From assembly GCF_025561425.1 (NCBI RefSeq), contig NZ_CP094824.1, positions 1,860,001-1,924,000 on the forward strand: a stretch of DNA of 64,000 nt. The letters run 5' to 3'. Position 1 is the first letter of the stretch; each line of letters begins with the position of its first letter. Under the pieces are notes generated by a model. The model did no database searches and had not been told where the DNA came from. It worked only from the letters and a program-made list of their open reading frames with translations. The position numbers and the translations under genes were made by a program. The stretch is from Mammaliicoccus sciuri (GTDB lineage Bacteria; Bacillota; Bacilli; Staphylococcales; Staphylococcaceae). Of the stretch, positions 1-10,306 are shown in pieces.

Positions 1-1205
1 ATTTATTTGCACAGAACATGTTTATTCGCCCAGAAACTAAAGAAGAAGCACTTAATATCATCCCTAATTTCACTGTTATTAGTGCACCAGGATTTAAAGC
101 TGATCCAGAAAAAGACGGCACAAATTCTGAAACATTCATTATTACTTCGTTCAAACACCGTGTCATACTAATTGGTGGTACTGAATACGCTGGTGAAATG
201 AAAAAAGGTATATTCTCAGTTATGAACTACTTATTACCTAAAAAAGGTATTATGAGTATGCACTGTTCAGCAAACGTAGGTTATAACAAAGATGTAGCTT
301 TATTCTTTGGTCTATCTGGTACAGGTAAAACAACTTTATCTGCAGATCCTAATAGAAAATTAATCGGAGACGATGAACATGGTTGGAACGAAAATGGTGT
401 CTTCAATATTGAAGGTGGTTGCTACGCTAAAACAGTAAGTCTTAGCCGTGAAAAAGAACCACAAATTTACGATGCTATCCGTTATGGAACAGTTTTAGAA
501 AATATTACCGTAAATCCTAATGGTTCAGTAGATTATGACGACACTTCATTAACTGAAAATACAAGAGCTGCATACCCAATTGATTTTATCGATAATATTA
601 TTACACCATCAATAGCTGGTCACCCAAATACTATTATCTTCTTAACTGCAGATGCATTTGGCGTATTACCACCTATTTCTAAATTAGATAAATCACAAGC
701 TATGTACCATTTCTTAAGTGGTTTCACTTCTAAGTTAGCAGGTACAGAAAGAGGCGTAACAAGTCCTCAACCAGTATTCTCAACATGTTTCGGTTCACCT
801 TTCTTACCATTACATGCGACTGAATACGCTGAATTACTTGGTAAATTAATCGATGAACATAATGTAGACGTTTATCTTGTAAACACTGGTTGGACTGGTG
901 GCGAATACGGTGTAGGTTCAAGAATGGACTTGAAACATACACGTTCAATGATTCGTCGTGCAATTAGTGGAGAAATTAAGAATTCAGAATTTGTTAAAGA
1001 TGAAATCTTTGGTCTTAATATTCCGAAATATGTACCAGGTGTACCTTCAGAAATATTATATCCACGTAATTCTTGGGTATCTTCTGAAGCATATGACGAA
1101 AAAGCAAAATTACTTGCTAAGAACTTCAAAGAAAACTTCAGTAAATTCGGTGAGTCTTCTGAGCATATTCAAGAAGAAGGCGGATTCACATATAATCGCT
1201 TATAA
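1..1205 (+). CDS. pckA: phosphoenolpyruvate carboxykinase (ATP), 5'-truncated by window edge
   Basis: Converts oxaloacetate and ATP to phosphoenolpyruvate and CO2, the entry step of gluconeogenesis in the cytoplasm. The frame is open from base 3, so the window starts inside the gene; about 400 of the roughly 530 residues usual for the family are visible. The P-loop GLSGTGKTT is followed by the metal/nucleotide segment IGDDEHGW, and a typical C-terminal half ([13 protein letters not shown]) follows. A strong hairpin terminator lies directly after the stop. Confidence 0.97.
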   Translation, partial: LFAQNMFIRPETKEEALNIIPNFTVISAPGFKADPEKDGTNSETFIITSFKHRVILIGGTEYAGEMKKGIFSVMNYLLPKKGIMSMHCSANVGYNKDVALFFGLSGTGKTTLSADPNRKLIGDDEHGWNENGVFNIEGGCYAKTVSLSREKEPQIYDAIRYGTVLENITVNPNGSVDYDDTSLTENTRAAYPIDFIDNIITPSIAGHPNTIIFLTADAFGVLPPISKLDKSQAMYHFLSGFTSKLAGTERGVTSPQPVFSTCFGSPFLPLHATEYAELLGKLIDEHNVDVYLVNTGWTGGEYGVGSRMDLKHTRSMIRRAISGEIKNSEFVKDEIFGLNIPKYVPGVPSEILYPRNSWVSSEAYDEKAKLLAKNFKENFSKFGESSEHIQEEGGFTYNRL

Positions 1206-1212
1206 AATACTT

Positions 1213-1246
1213 AAAGAGCTTGGGCCTTATTGGTCCAAGCTCTTTT
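1213..1246. terminator. bidirectional terminator between pckA and the alpha/beta hydrolase
   Basis: An 11-bp stem, AAAGAGCTTGG pairing with CCAAGCTCTTT (1213-1223 with 1235-1245), is followed by T-rich sequence on both strands. It overlaps the last codons of the convergent hydrolase gene, so it probably serves both genes. Confidence 0.8.
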
Positions 1247-2003
1247 CACATTTATACATCCATTCTTTAATTTGTAACAATGTTTGCTTTTCTATTTCTG
1301 GCCTTAAAACATGGCCTTCTCCACATAAATAGATTGTTTGATGATCTACCGCTTCTTGCTTTAAATGTTCTTCTAGATGATATGCCATATTAATATTAAC
1401 TTGCTTATCTTCATCTCCATGAACGATTAATATAGGTGGACTATCTTTATGAATAGATTGCAATGCATTTCTACGTGCATACGCTTCATATTGTTTTTTA
1501 GGATGTCCAACCATTCTTTTTAACATCCCTCTTAGATCAATTCGTTCTTCATACATCATCAATAAATCTGAAACCCCACCCCATATAATATAACTCGTTG
1601 CTTTCACTTTTTGATACGTAAGTAAGCCTTGAATACCACCTCTAGAGAATCCAAGCATATGAACAGGAACATTTGGGTAATGTGACTTTAATATTTCGAT
1701 ACCTTTTATAACATCATGAAGGTCATCACCACAAAATTCATCTCTACCTTCACTACCGTTACTACCTCTGTAATAAGGTGCAAAGACAAGTGTATACTTA
1801 TCTTTAAATTGCGCCATACGACCTGGTCTCACTCTACCTACTTGTCCTTTACCACCACGTAAATATACAACGATGCGATTAACACGTTTATTAGGTGTCA
1901 TCAACATGCCTCTAACTTTCAATCCATCCACTTCATATATCACTTCTTCAGTTAGATGATGATTAAAGAAAACTGGCATTTTTTTCTTACTGTAGAAATC
2001 CAA
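1227..2003 (-). CDS. alpha/beta hydrolase (prolyl oligopeptidase-like family)
   Basis: A serine hydrolase-fold protein of about 258 residues. The nucleophile elbow reads GFSRGG, the acid lies in HGDEDKQV and the histidine in GEGHVLRPE, so a complete Ser-Asp-His triad is visible. The substrate cannot be inferred. A TTG at 2003 has AAAGGG about nine bases upstream and is preferred to the TTG at 2021. Either start overlaps the end of the upstream Nudix gene, which suggests translational coupling. There is no signal peptide, so it is probably cytoplasmic. Confidence 0.85.
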   Translation of the reverse strand: MDFYSKKKMPVFFNHHLTEEVIYEVDGLKVRGMLMTPNKRVNRIVVYLRGGKGQVGRVRPGRMAQFKDKYTLVFAPYYRGSNGSEGRDEFCGDDLHDVIKGIEILKSHYPNVPVHMLGFSRGGIQGLLTYQKVKATSYIIWGGVSDLLMMYEERIDLRGMLKRMVGHPKKQYEAYARRNALQSIHKDSPPILIVHGDEDKQVNINMAYHLEEHLKQEAVDHQTIYLCGEGHVLRPEIEKQTLLQIKEWMYKCEKSLDQ

Positions 2004-2451
2004 GTTTATACACCCTTTCAACGCATTTTAATATTGCTGTATCTTTTAAAAGAAAACTCTTCTCTTCTTCAGGTATATCATTGATTTCTTTAGCAATAAC
2101 GGGTCCATAAGTTTCGAAATATGCCTTATTGCTATCCATTGATTCTACTTCAATAAAATAGACATCTTTATTAAACGGGATTGTATCATGTACAGTATAT
2201 GAAGCTATAAACGTTATATTTTTAGCAATCGCGCCTGTTTCTTCATATAATTCACGCTGAACAGCCTCTTTATTCGTTTCATTTGGTTCAACTTTCCCAC
2301 CTGGAAATTCAATACCTCTTATCTTATGATGCGTTAACACATATTCATTATTAAAAATAGGAATACCTAGAACATGTTTCGCATTTTGTTGATCTGTTGG
2401 ACATTTATATGCTAAATCAACATCCAATCCATTTGGATCTTTGTAGCGCAT
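1987..2451 (-). CDS. ytkD: Nudix hydrolase, YtkD-like nucleoside triphosphatase
   Basis: A 154-residue Nudix protein with a complete Nudix box (GGKVEPNET...REL.EETGA pattern), which binds Mg2+ and hydrolyses nucleoside diphosphates linked to another group. Staphylococcal and Bacillus homologues are called YtkD and are thought to clean up oxidised dNTPs. The exact substrate here is inferred from family only. The gene overlaps the downstream hydrolase by a few codons, so the two form an operon. ATG at 2451 follows AAAGAGG. Confidence 0.82.
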   Translation of the reverse strand: MRYKDPNGLDVDLAYKCPTDQQNAKHVLGIPIFNNEYVLTHHKIRGIEFPGGKVEPNETNKEAVQRELYEETGAIAKNITFIASYTVHDTIPFNKDVYFIEVESMDSNKAYFETYGPVIAKEINDIPEEEKSFLLKDTAILKCVERVYKLGFLQ

Positions 2452-2517
2452 GATACACGACCTCTTTCTTCATTTATGATAAACTGTATATACATATTAT
2501 TAGGAAGGTAGAAGATA

Positions 2518-3303
2518 TTGAAAAAGTTAACCTTAACGACCTTAGTATTAACAATTACTCTTATTCTAGCAAGTTGTAGTCCGGAAGGTCAAAATAAATT
2601 TGATGATAGTAGCGATGCTATCGAAGCTTTTCAAAAAAATATTAAAAAGGTAGATTCACATTCGATTAAATCTAGTAACGAAACAACAGTTGATTTTCAA
2701 GATAAAAAAACAACGCTTAAACAACTGTCACATGGCCGAACAAACCACCATGATAAACTTGCATTTAATGTCGAACAAGAAAGTAATACAAAACAATTTC
2801 CAGTGCATAATAAAAGTGTTTGGATTGATTCAAACGAAATCAAATCCTCTCCTAAATCTAAATATTTAAATTATCATGCAAAGAATGCCGAAATAGATTA
2901 TTATCAAAAAATTGGACAAGATTGGTTCGATTTAACGACTTTTAATCAAAGTTTACTTAAACCTATTGAAGACGATGTCACTTTAGAAAACGATACCCTT
3001 TCATATGAAGGTACAGGAAAAGTTATGTCATATCTCTATCAACTAGGGTTTAGTCAATCACCACTGGCAGATCAAGCATCTTTAAGCAATATTAACGACT
3101 TAAAAATTAAAAGTGGTAAGTTTAAACTTACATTCCAAAAAGACAAAACATTACCAAAAACGTTAACCTTTAACATTAAAGCAACAGGAAAAATTAAAAA
3201 TGAAACGATTAACATCCATATGAAACAGACAACAGATTTCTATAAATTCAATTCCACTGATGTTAAACCATACCAGAACTTAACGAAAAACAATTATAAA
3301 TAG
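2518..3303 (+). CDS. DUF6612-like lipoprotein
   Basis: A 261-residue secreted lipoprotein starting at TTG behind AGGAAGG. The signal peptide ends in a lipobox (LILASC) about residue 20, so the mature protein should be lipid-anchored outside the membrane. The rest is hydrophilic and lysine-rich, with the look of the LolA-like/DUF6612 lipoproteins common in Firmicutes. No catalytic motif is seen. The yidD gene follows after 10 bases, so they are probably co-transcribed. Confidence 0.75.
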   Translation: MKKLTLTTLVLTITLILASCSPEGQNKFDDSSDAIEAFQKNIKKVDSHSIKSSNETTVDFQDKKTTLKQLSHGRTNHHDKLAFNVEQESNTKQFPVHNKSVWIDSNEIKSSPKSKYLNYHAKNAEIDYYQKIGQDWFDLTTFNQSLLKPIEDDVTLENDTLSYEGTGKVMSYLYQLGFSQSPLADQASLSNINDLKIKSGKFKLTFQKDKTLPKTLTFNIKATGKIKNETINIHMKQTTDFYKFNSTDVKPYQNLTKNNYK

Positions 3304-3313
3304 GAGCATTGCT

Positions 3314-3538
3314 ATGAAAAAAGTATTTATTAAATTAATACGCCTTTATCAACGATATATATCCCCACTGACACCACCAACATGCAGGTTCCAACCTACA
3401 TGTTCTAACTATGCTGTTGAAGCTATTTCAGAATATGGGGTTATAAAAGGGACATGGTTAGGTACGAAACGTATCTTAAAATGCCATCCATTTCATCCAG
3501 GCGGCTACGATCCTGTCCCACCTAAAAAAGATTCATAA
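3314..3538 (+). CDS. yidD: membrane protein insertion efficiency factor YidD
   Basis: A 74-residue protein with the full YidD signature: YQRYISP near the start, then [11 protein letters not shown] and the C-terminal [13 protein letters not shown]. The family sits on the inner face of the membrane through an amphipathic N-terminus and helps YidC/Oxa1-type insertion. ATG follows TAGGAGC. A strong terminator follows. Confidence 0.95.
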   Translation: MKKVFIKLIRLYQRYISPLTPPTCRFQPTCSNYAVEAISEYGVIKGTWLGTKRILKCHPFHPGGYDPVPPKKDS

Positions 3539-3546
3539 AATTCATT

Positions 3547-3587
3547 AAAAGGCATATGCGCTAAAAACTTAGCACATATGCCTTTTA
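3547..3587. terminator. terminator between yidD and menC
   Basis: A 12-bp stem, AAAAGGCATATG (3547-3558) with CATATGCCTTTT (3575-3586), and flanking T/A runs on both sides. The genes converge here, so it is probably bidirectional. Confidence 0.85.
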
Positions 3588-4583
3588 TTTTGTTAATTTA
3601 TCTTTATCAACTATTGGTGGTACATATTTAATGAGATGACCATTAGTCTTTGCGTTATCAACAACGAAATCTTCTGTGAAATAATAATCACTTGGCGTCA
3701 CATCACTCGGATAAGAACTATGCTGTGCTAAGTATGCAGTGAAGTAACTACTAAGTCCAAATTCATACATTCCACCTATGACATATTTAAGTTGATGTTC
3801 GCGGCAATATTCTATAATATCAAGTGCTTTATCTATACCTCCAACACGTGATGGTTTAATCACAACACCATCGATAAGATGTTGCTGATTAAATTGAATA
3901 ATTTGCTCTAAATTCAGAGCACTTTCATCAATAAATACCGGTAACTCAAGCGTATTAACATGCTCTATATAGTCCTCATATTTAGAAAATGGCTGCTCAA
4001 TATATATAAATTGTTCATCTTTAAATGTATTTAATAAAGACACATGTTCATGATTTAACACACCATTTGCATCAATCGCTCTTTGTATTTGTGGATAATG
4101 TTCTGTTAAAAATTCTATATCTTGATTAACTTCTTCATGCCATTTTAATTTAATTCTCGTTGGTAATTCACCATTATATTGTTTGAAATATTGTTCAATA
4201 TTTTGATTAATTGTTGCACCATATGCTACTTCAATCGGCTTTAACTCAAGGAATTTTTGAAAGAATATCATAGACATAACACTACGTGCATTCGGGTATT
4301 CACTGAGTTCATCTATTAATTCACAACATAATGGATAGCTATTGAAATCAACAAATTCATGTTTTTCAAACCATTTTATTAAAGTTTCTTCAACTTTATT
4401 TATTGTCTCGAAATGATACCAGTCACTATTAAACGCATTGCATTCACCATAATACGTAGACCCATTCATGTCTTGCCATTCTACAATTAATGCTTCTCGT
4501 TCAATTAATTCTACTAAAGGTGTTCGTATCGGTACTCTGAAAGGTGCTTTGAATCTATAGAAATGCAAACTATTTTTTCTCAT
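3585..4583 (-). CDS. menC: o-succinylbenzoate synthase
   Basis: Dehydrates SHCHC to o-succinylbenzoate in menaquinone synthesis. It is 332 residues, the usual length for this enolase-superfamily enzyme. Visible catalytic elements are the IRLKW lysine, the metal ligands in AIDANG, IEQPF and IDESAL, and the second lysine in VIKPSRVGG. The start overlaps the end of menE by 14 bases, so the pair is translationally coupled. Menaquinone is the respiratory quinone of staphylococci. Confidence 0.95.
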   Translation of the reverse strand: MRKNSLHFYRFKAPFRVPIRTPLVELIEREALIVEWQDMNGSTYYGECNAFNSDWYHFETINKVEETLIKWFEKHEFVDFNSYPLCCELIDELSEYPNARSVMSMIFFQKFLELKPIEVAYGATINQNIEQYFKQYNGELPTRIKLKWHEEVNQDIEFLTEHYPQIQRAIDANGVLNHEHVSLLNTFKDEQFIYIEQPFSKYEDYIEHVNTLELPVFIDESALNLEQIIQFNQQHLIDGVVIKPSRVGGIDKALDIIEYCREHQLKYVIGGMYEFGLSSYFTAYLAQHSSYPSDVTPSDYYFTEDFVVDNAKTNGHLIKYVPPIVDKDKLTK

Positions 4584-5979
4584 TCATGACCCACGCCTTT
4601 ACTTTATATCTTGAAAGTTTACCTGTTGAAGTTCTTGGTATTTCGTTTATTTTATAAAAGTATTTTGGGTGTTTATACTTTGCTAAGTTTGAATTGAGTA
4701 TATTTTTAAATGTATCATCTTGGATAGTCTGTTCCGCTTCATACACTAATGCAGGTACTTGCCCCCACTTTTCATCATCAACTGGTACAACAACACAATT
4801 TTGAACGCCCGGATGATTCAATATCACATGTTCAATTTCAAATGGATAAATATTTTCTCCACCACTAATGATTAAATCTTTTCTTCTATCATAAATATAT
4901 ACATAACCAGCATCATCTATTGACCCAACATCACCGGTTTTAAAATAACCATCTTCAAATGTATCTGAATTCTGACTACCTGTTAAATAACCATTCATCA
5001 CACTTCCACCATATACAGCGACTTCCCCATGTCCTTCTTCATTTTGATTTAAAATTTTGAGGCTTACATTTGAAGGTACTTTCCCTACTGTGCTTGGTGC
5101 TTCACGTAACATCTCTGGACTAGCTGTCACAAACTGAGAGCATGTTTCAGTCATACCAAACGAATTATATATCGGTAATTGATAGTCTAACGCTTTATTA
5201 ATCATCGTTTCAGATAACTTTGCGCCGCCTAACAATATTTTTTCTAATTGATATGGTTGTGTTAACTCATCTTGCATCAACCATTGTAATGTTTGAGGCA
5301 CTAATGAAATATGTGTGATGTTATCATTTTTAATTAAATGCATTACGCGATTTACATCAAATTTCGGTTCTAAAATAAGTGTAAAACCTTCTAATAAACT
5401 ACGTATTAACACACTTAAACCTGAAATGTGGTAAATCGGTAAGACGGACAACCATCTCGTTGATTCATCATAGCCGAGACTTTCTTTGCAACCCATTGCA
5501 CTAAAATAATGATTTGAAAAAGTTTGTGGTACAGCTTTTGCAGGACCAGTTGTACCAGAAGTAAACATAATCGTCGCAATATCATCCATATCAAACGTAA
5601 AATCATAATCCTCATCTTTACTGTCTTCCAAATAAATCTCCTCAATATCAATACAATTTTGCTTGATATTTAAAGGTTTATACGTAAAGACCGTTTGAAC
5701 GCCAATACTGTCCAATTGTTGTTCAATTTCAACTGGTGTTAACTTTGTATTAATCATAACCACTTCTACATTTGCTAACCAAGCTGCAATGATAAGTGAT
5801 GCATGTTTAATATCATTCTTGATATATAATCCAACTCTTTTCAATTGAAGTTGTTTAATGTAATGTGCTTTATTTTTAGAATCATTAATTAGTTGTTCAT
5901 AAGTTAATTCAACATCACCTTGTTGAATTGCAATTTTATGTGGTGCACGTAACACCTGTTGTTCAATCCAATGTTTCAT
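4570..5979 (-). CDS. menE: o-succinylbenzoate--CoA ligase
   Basis: An adenylate-forming enzyme that activates o-succinylbenzoate with ATP and CoA for naphthoate ring closure. It is 469 residues, with the AMP-binding P-loop-like motif MFTSGTTGPAK near residue 140, the NSFGMTE segment, and the C-terminal hinge DRRKDLIISGGENIYP. The final lysine region reads IPRTSTGKLSR. RBS AGGAGGT precedes ATG 5979. Together with menC it forms a two-gene operon. Confidence 0.95.
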   Translation of the reverse strand: MKHWIEQQVLRAPHKIAIQQGDVELTYEQLINDSKNKAHYIKQLQLKRVGLYIKNDIKHASLIIAAWLANVEVVMINTKLTPVEIEQQLDSIGVQTVFTYKPLNIKQNCIDIEEIYLEDSKDEDYDFTFDMDDIATIMFTSGTTGPAKAVPQTFSNHYFSAMGCKESLGYDESTRWLSVLPIYHISGLSVLIRSLLEGFTLILEPKFDVNRVMHLIKNDNITHISLVPQTLQWLMQDELTQPYQLEKILLGGAKLSETMINKALDYQLPIYNSFGMTETCSQFVTASPEMLREAPSTVGKVPSNVSLKILNQNEEGHGEVAVYGGSVMNGYLTGSQNSDTFEDGYFKTGDVGSIDDAGYVYIYDRRKDLIISGGENIYPFEIEHVILNHPGVQNCVVVPVDDEKWGQVPALVYEAEQTIQDDTFKNILNSNLAKYKHPKYFYKINEIPRTSTGKLSRYKVKAWVMNEKK

Positions 5980-6056
5980 CGTTTGGACCTCCTTATACCA
6001 TTATTCATTATAACGATATTTTTGAATTTAAACATAAAAAATGCTTTATAATATCA

Positions 6057-6087
6057 AAAAACCTAGGCGATCAATTCACCTAGGTTT
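6057..6087 (-). terminator. terminator after the MFS exporter
   Basis: Stem AAACCTAGG (6058-6066) with CCTAGGTTT (6079-6087). On the minus strand it is followed by a run of Ts, nine bases after the exporter stop codon. Confidence 0.8.
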
Positions 6088-6095
6088 CCATCATA

Positions 6096-7263
6096 TTAGA
6101 TTTCTTCTTTTTCTCTTCTTTGCGTAACAAATCGTTCAAGTAATAAGAAGACAAGTCCTATAATTGTTAAGAATGGCGAGACTAAAGCTAGATCCTTAAC
6201 TTCTAATTGACTCACTACGATACCACCGATGAATGCACCAAGCGCATTACCGATGTTAAATGCAGATTGGTTCATCGTACTAGCAAGCATTGGTGCATCT
6301 TGCGAAATGACCATACTTTTAAATTGTAATGATGGGCTCATACTAAAGCCAATCAAACCAAATACAAAAATACCGACAACCATTAGCAAGCTATAGTTTT
6401 GAATAAAGTACATCATAAAGATATATATTGGGAAGACGATAAATATCGTATTCAGTGCTTTATTTAAATTCCAGTCTGCTAATTTTCCACCAAGAATATT
6501 ACCAAATGTTACACCAACACCGAATATTATAAGGACAAATGAAATCCAGCGTTCTTCTATATGTGAAACATTAATTAATATTTGAGAAATATACGTGAAA
6601 TAAGCAAATACACTACTGAATCCGAATAGTGTTACACCTAGTGTCAGCCAAAAGTTTAACATCTTTTAATATACTCAATTCATTTTTAATTGAAATCGGT
6701 TGTGTATCTTTTTGATTAGGTACAAATCGAATAATACCTATTAACGTTAATAGTCCTAGAAAACTAATAATAATAAATGTCATTTTCCAGCCAAATATTT
6801 GCCCTACAAATGTTCCAAATGGTACACCAATGATGTTACTCAATGTCAATCCCATAAACATTAACGCCATTGCACTTGCTCTTTTGTGAGGCGGTACCAT
6901 ACTTGCTGCTAGTATTGAACCTATCCCAAAGAATGAACCGTGTGCTAAAGCGGCAATAATTCTACTTAACATAAGTGAACCATAATTAGGTGCAATACCA
7001 CCTATCCCGTTACCTATTATAAAAATAGCCATTAATAAGACGAGTAAATTTTTTCGAGGTAATTTATAAGTCGCTAACACTACAATCGGTCCGCCAATTG
7101 CAACACTCAATGCATAACCTGTAATCAATTGACCTGCGTCGGATACGGTTACATCAAGATCTCTTGCAATATTAGGTAACAAACCCATGATTACAAATTC
7201 AGTCATACCTATCGCAAAAGCACCAAGGCTTAGTATCCAAATCGCTAAAGGATATTTTTTCAT
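6096..7263 (-). pseudogene. MFS exporter split by a single-base frameshift
   Basis: Together the two reading frames make one 12-helix drug/nucleoside-type exporter of about 385 residues (NepI/YdhL-like). The N-terminal half (7263 to about 6654) ends in the wrong frame after KDVKLL. The C-terminal half continues in the next frame at FWLTLGVTLFG and ends at 6096. Removing one base from the four-base A run at 6650-6653 restores K-L-W-L-T-L-G across the joint. Both halves are otherwise well preserved, so the lesion is recent or a sequencing error. Confidence 0.85.
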
Positions 7264-7365
7264 GTCTCAACGCTCCTTTAATCTTATTATTTTAATCAGA
7301 TTTATCCATATTAGTACTTTTGCTATGTAATTACAAGAGTTTTTTTGAATTTTGTATATAAAAAA

Positions 7366-7392
7366 CCTGAGAAATTAAATTCTCAGATTTTT
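7366..7392 (-). terminator. terminator after the degV gene
   Basis: Stem CTGAGAA (7367-7373) with TTCTCAG (7380-7386), followed by TTTTTT on the minus strand, just past the stop of the DegV-family gene. Confidence 0.65.
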
Positions 7393-7403
7393 AAACGTTT
7401 TCA

Positions 7404-8243
7404 TTATTGAGTTTGTATCCAACCTATTCCAATCGTGCCATATCCTGTATGGACAGATGCTACTGGAACTAACGGTTCGACATATACATTAACATCTTTA
7501 TTTAAAGTTAAAATGCGCTCTTTCCATACATGTGCTTCTTGCTCATTTCCTGCATGTAACACACCAATGTTTGTAACACCTTTATCAATAATTTCTTTAA
7601 TATGTGTGATTAAATAAGCTTCTATTTTCTTATTGCCTCTAGACTTAAGTTCTAAGTCGATTGTACTATTCTCTAATTTCAATAGTAATTTAATATGAAG
7701 TAAACTACTTAATAAATATTTGCTGTTCGATACTCTTCCACTATTCTTTATTTGTTGTAAGTTTCGTGGCAACAAATATAATTCACTTGTATGCTTAACT
7801 TCTTCTAACTTATTAACGATTTCTTCAAATGAATAGTCCTCGTCATAAAGTTTTCTACCATACTCGACTAATTCTTTTTGAGGAAAGCTACCTGTACCAC
7901 TATCAATTACATGAATTTCCATAGGGAACGATTGTGCAGTTGATAGCGATGATGCGTATGTGCCAGATAAAGTACTAGAAGGATGAACCGCAATAACATG
8001 CGTATAACCTCCTTCTTGTATTTGCTCATACGTCTCAATAAAATCTTGAGGTGTAGGTTGAGCCGTTTTAGCACCATTACCATTTTCTTTTAACATATCA
8101 AAAAATAACTTTGAACTTTCAAATTCTGAATCCTTATAAGGTTTGTCATTAATAATTGTAGATAAAGAAACGACAAATAAATCTTTATCATCCATATTTT
8201 GATCAATATAAGTTGTTGTATCAATTAACCACGCTAATTTCAT
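7404..8243 (-). CDS. DegV family fatty acid-binding protein
   Basis: A DegV/FakB-fold protein of about 280 residues. In staphylococci such proteins present fatty acids to the kinase FakA for phosphorylation. Visible family elements are the N-terminal AWLIDTTTYI strand, the TAQPTPQDF segment, HPSSTLSGTYAS and HVIDSGTGS. The ATG at 8243 has GGAGG five bases upstream and is a better start than the codon at 8279. Which fatty acid it binds cannot be read from sequence. Confidence 0.85.
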   Translation of the reverse strand: MKLAWLIDTTTYIDQNMDDKDLFVVSLSTIINDKPYKDSEFESSKLFFDMLKENGNGAKTAQPTPQDFIETYEQIQEGGYTHVIAVHPSSTLSGTYASSLSTAQSFPMEIHVIDSGTGSFPQKELVEYGRKLYDEDYSFEEIVNKLEEVKHTSELYLLPRNLQQIKNSGRVSNSKYLLSSLLHIKLLLKLENSTIDLELKSRGNKKIEAYLITHIKEIIDKGVTNIGVLHAGNEQEAHVWKERILTLNKDVNVYVEPLVPVASVHTGYGTIGIGWIQTQ

Positions 8244-8279
8244 TACTTCCTCCATTGTATATACAATAAATGCATTCAC

Positions 8280-8670
8280 TTTATAACTAAGTATTTTTAA
8301 CCTAACTTAATTAATAACATATAATCAATATTGAAACAATTAAAAACAGAACTGATAAGTTAAAGCAATCATATAATAAATACCGCAAATATCATTCTAG
8401 TATAATAAATAGACAAATATATAGAAAACACAATACCTTTACACCAATGAATAGAATTTCAATACTATAATGTTTCTTGAAATTTATTATTAAAATATAC
8501 TATTACAAAGATAAATACGTTTATTAAATAATGATAATACGCTATACGTATTTAATCTTCATATGCTATCATTTTAATATTGATAACGAGTTAGGAGTCA
8601 TAACAATGAGCTTATTAAAAACAGAACTACAAGAGAAAGATTATCCAATCATACATTTAAAATTATAATT
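8280..8670. other. AT-rich intergenic stretch without a recognisable gene
   Basis: No gene longer than 20 codons is supported. One short reading frame (8606-8668, beginning MSLLKTELQ) has GGAG nine bases ahead of its ATG and may be the leftover start of a deleted gene. I cannot assign it. Confidence 0.4.
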
Positions 8671-8877
8671 TAAATTCACGTCATATTTAATTATCTCTTA
8701 AATATCATAAATCCAACAACCATATCTATGAGCATGCTTATAGAACCCGTAGGCGCCTCAATATTAGCAATATTTATCTTGAAAGAATACTTAGGATACG
8801 TACAAATACTAGGTATCATTATCGTACTCGTAGGCGTGTATTTCTTCCTAAAAGCACAGAAAACTGAAGTGACGTGA
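8671..8877 (+). pseudogene. EamA/DMT-family transporter, C-terminal fragment
   Basis: In the frame ending at TGA 8875-8877 the translation reads NPTTISMSMLIEPVGASIL, then AIFILKEYLG and GIIIVLVGVYFFLKAQK. This is the last two helices of an EamA drug/metabolite transporter with the conserved EP(V/I) motif. There is a stop at 8671-8673 and no start or upstream helices, so about four fifths of the gene is missing. A terminator follows directly. Confidence 0.7.
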
Positions 8878-8885
8878 ACATATTT

Positions 8886-8925
8886 AAAGGCTAGGACTTA
8901 TGTAAAAAGTCCTAGCCTTTGTTTT
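8886..8925 (+). terminator. terminator after the EamA remnant
   Basis: A 14-bp perfect stem, AAAGGCTAGGACTT with AAGTCCTAGCCTTT (8886-8899 / 8907-8920), followed by GTTTT. Confidence 0.8.
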
Positions 8926-8994
8926 GCCCATATATCGTAACAAGGTTACAATTAAGTATATTAATATCTACCTAAATATAAAGGAATGGTACAC

Positions 8995-9129
8995 ATGTCC
9001 AAATACACTTTAGACAGTACATTTTTATACATGGCTCTTATGACTTTGCCATTAATTTTTATAATGCCTGTAATGTTTAGTGTTCCACTTGTTTTATTAA
9101 TTTTCAGCATTAAAAAGAAAGAAGACTGA
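8995..9129 (+). CDS. small membrane protein, 44 residues
   Basis: ATG follows AAGGA at a good distance. The product starts MSKYTLDSTFLYMALM, has one or two hydrophobic stretches rich in Leu, Ile and Phe, and ends in a basic/acidic tail IKKKED. No family is recognised. Its length, RBS and hydrophobic core suggest a genuine small membrane peptide. Confidence 0.5.
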   Translation: MSKYTLDSTFLYMALMTLPLIFIMPVMFSVPLVLLIFSIKKKED

Positions 9130-9190
9130 CATGGTTTTTATAAATACGCCTGTTCACTAGCGTTATATGATTAGAAAGGGTGAAATAAAA

Positions 9191-10270
9191 TTGAAAGCTA
9201 AAAAAATGGATAAAATGTTGTTTCAATCTAAATTCCCTGAAGTTGAGGTCTTACTTGAATCTGAAACATCAACAAAGATTGATAAAGAGTATGTTATAGG
9301 TTCAATATTTGTGACAATACAAGAAATTATATTAGTGCAGCATAAAGCGAATTTAACTTTTCAAATCCCATGGTCAGAGGTTGTTTCTTTAGATACAATA
9401 GAAAACTTTATTTCAAATAAATTAATTTTAGATTATGGCGAAAATCGAATGTTAACTTTTTCTTTTACATCGAGTGATCCAGTTCATGCAATTCAAGTAT
9501 TTTACAAAACTTTAAATCTAGTAAGAGAGATTAATCATTTTAACAATGATGAGATAAAAGCACTTCAATATAAAAATGAGCAATTGCTTAAAGAAAATTT
9601 TCAATTAAGAAATGAAATCATTAAATTAAACGAAGAGAATCGCGCGCTTCTTGATAATATGCATAATCAAAAATCTTATACACCACCCTACCGTGCGTCA
9701 AGAAGGACGTATAATCGTTCGAATAATTCAATGGATTTAAGTTATACAAAAGTACGAAAATTAACAGATTCTTTTATCGTTCTAGATTTCGAAACGACAG
9801 GTTTAAAATATAACGAAAACGAAATTATTCAGTGCGGCATTATTGAATATGAAGATGGAAAAATCATTAATGAATATAATGAATACTTCAAACCAAGTAA
9901 ACCAATAAGTAAAAGAATAGAAAAAATCACAGGTATTACAAATGAGTTTTTAGAAGATAAACCTAGTTTAGGATAGGATAAATTAGTGGAATTATATAAT
10001 ATCATTAGAAGAAGAACGATAGTTACACATAACGCACCATTCGATATGAAGTTCTTACTCTACCAACTCCAAATCAATAATATTGAACATGAGAAATTGA
10101 GAGTTATCGACACACTCACTTTTTCAAGAAAACTAATCAGAGAAACACCTAATCATAAATTGCAAACATTAAAAGAACATTTCAATTTAGACGATGGCGA
10201 ATCACATAACGCAATTAATGATTGTAGAGCTACAGGGAACTTACTATTACTATTGATGAGTAGACAGTGA
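9191..10270 (+). pseudogene. DnaQ-like 3'-5' exonuclease with N-terminal PH-like domain, interrupted by an in-frame TAG
   Basis: TTG 9191 follows AAAGGG. Residues 1-110 resemble a bacterial PH-like fold, then comes a glutamate-rich coiled coil, then a DEDDh exonuclease. Exonuclease motifs are FIVLDFETTG (Exo I), HNAPFDMKF (Exo II) and HNAINDCRATG (Exo III). A TAG at 9974-9976 divides Exo I from Exo II in the same frame (PSLG, stop, DKLVELYN). Without it the product is about 359 residues. As written the N-terminal piece lacks the second and third catalytic motifs, so activity would need readthrough. Confidence 0.78.
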
Positions 10271-10306
10271 TTATAACAGTAGTAGTATATAAGAAGTGTT
10301 TTGGAA

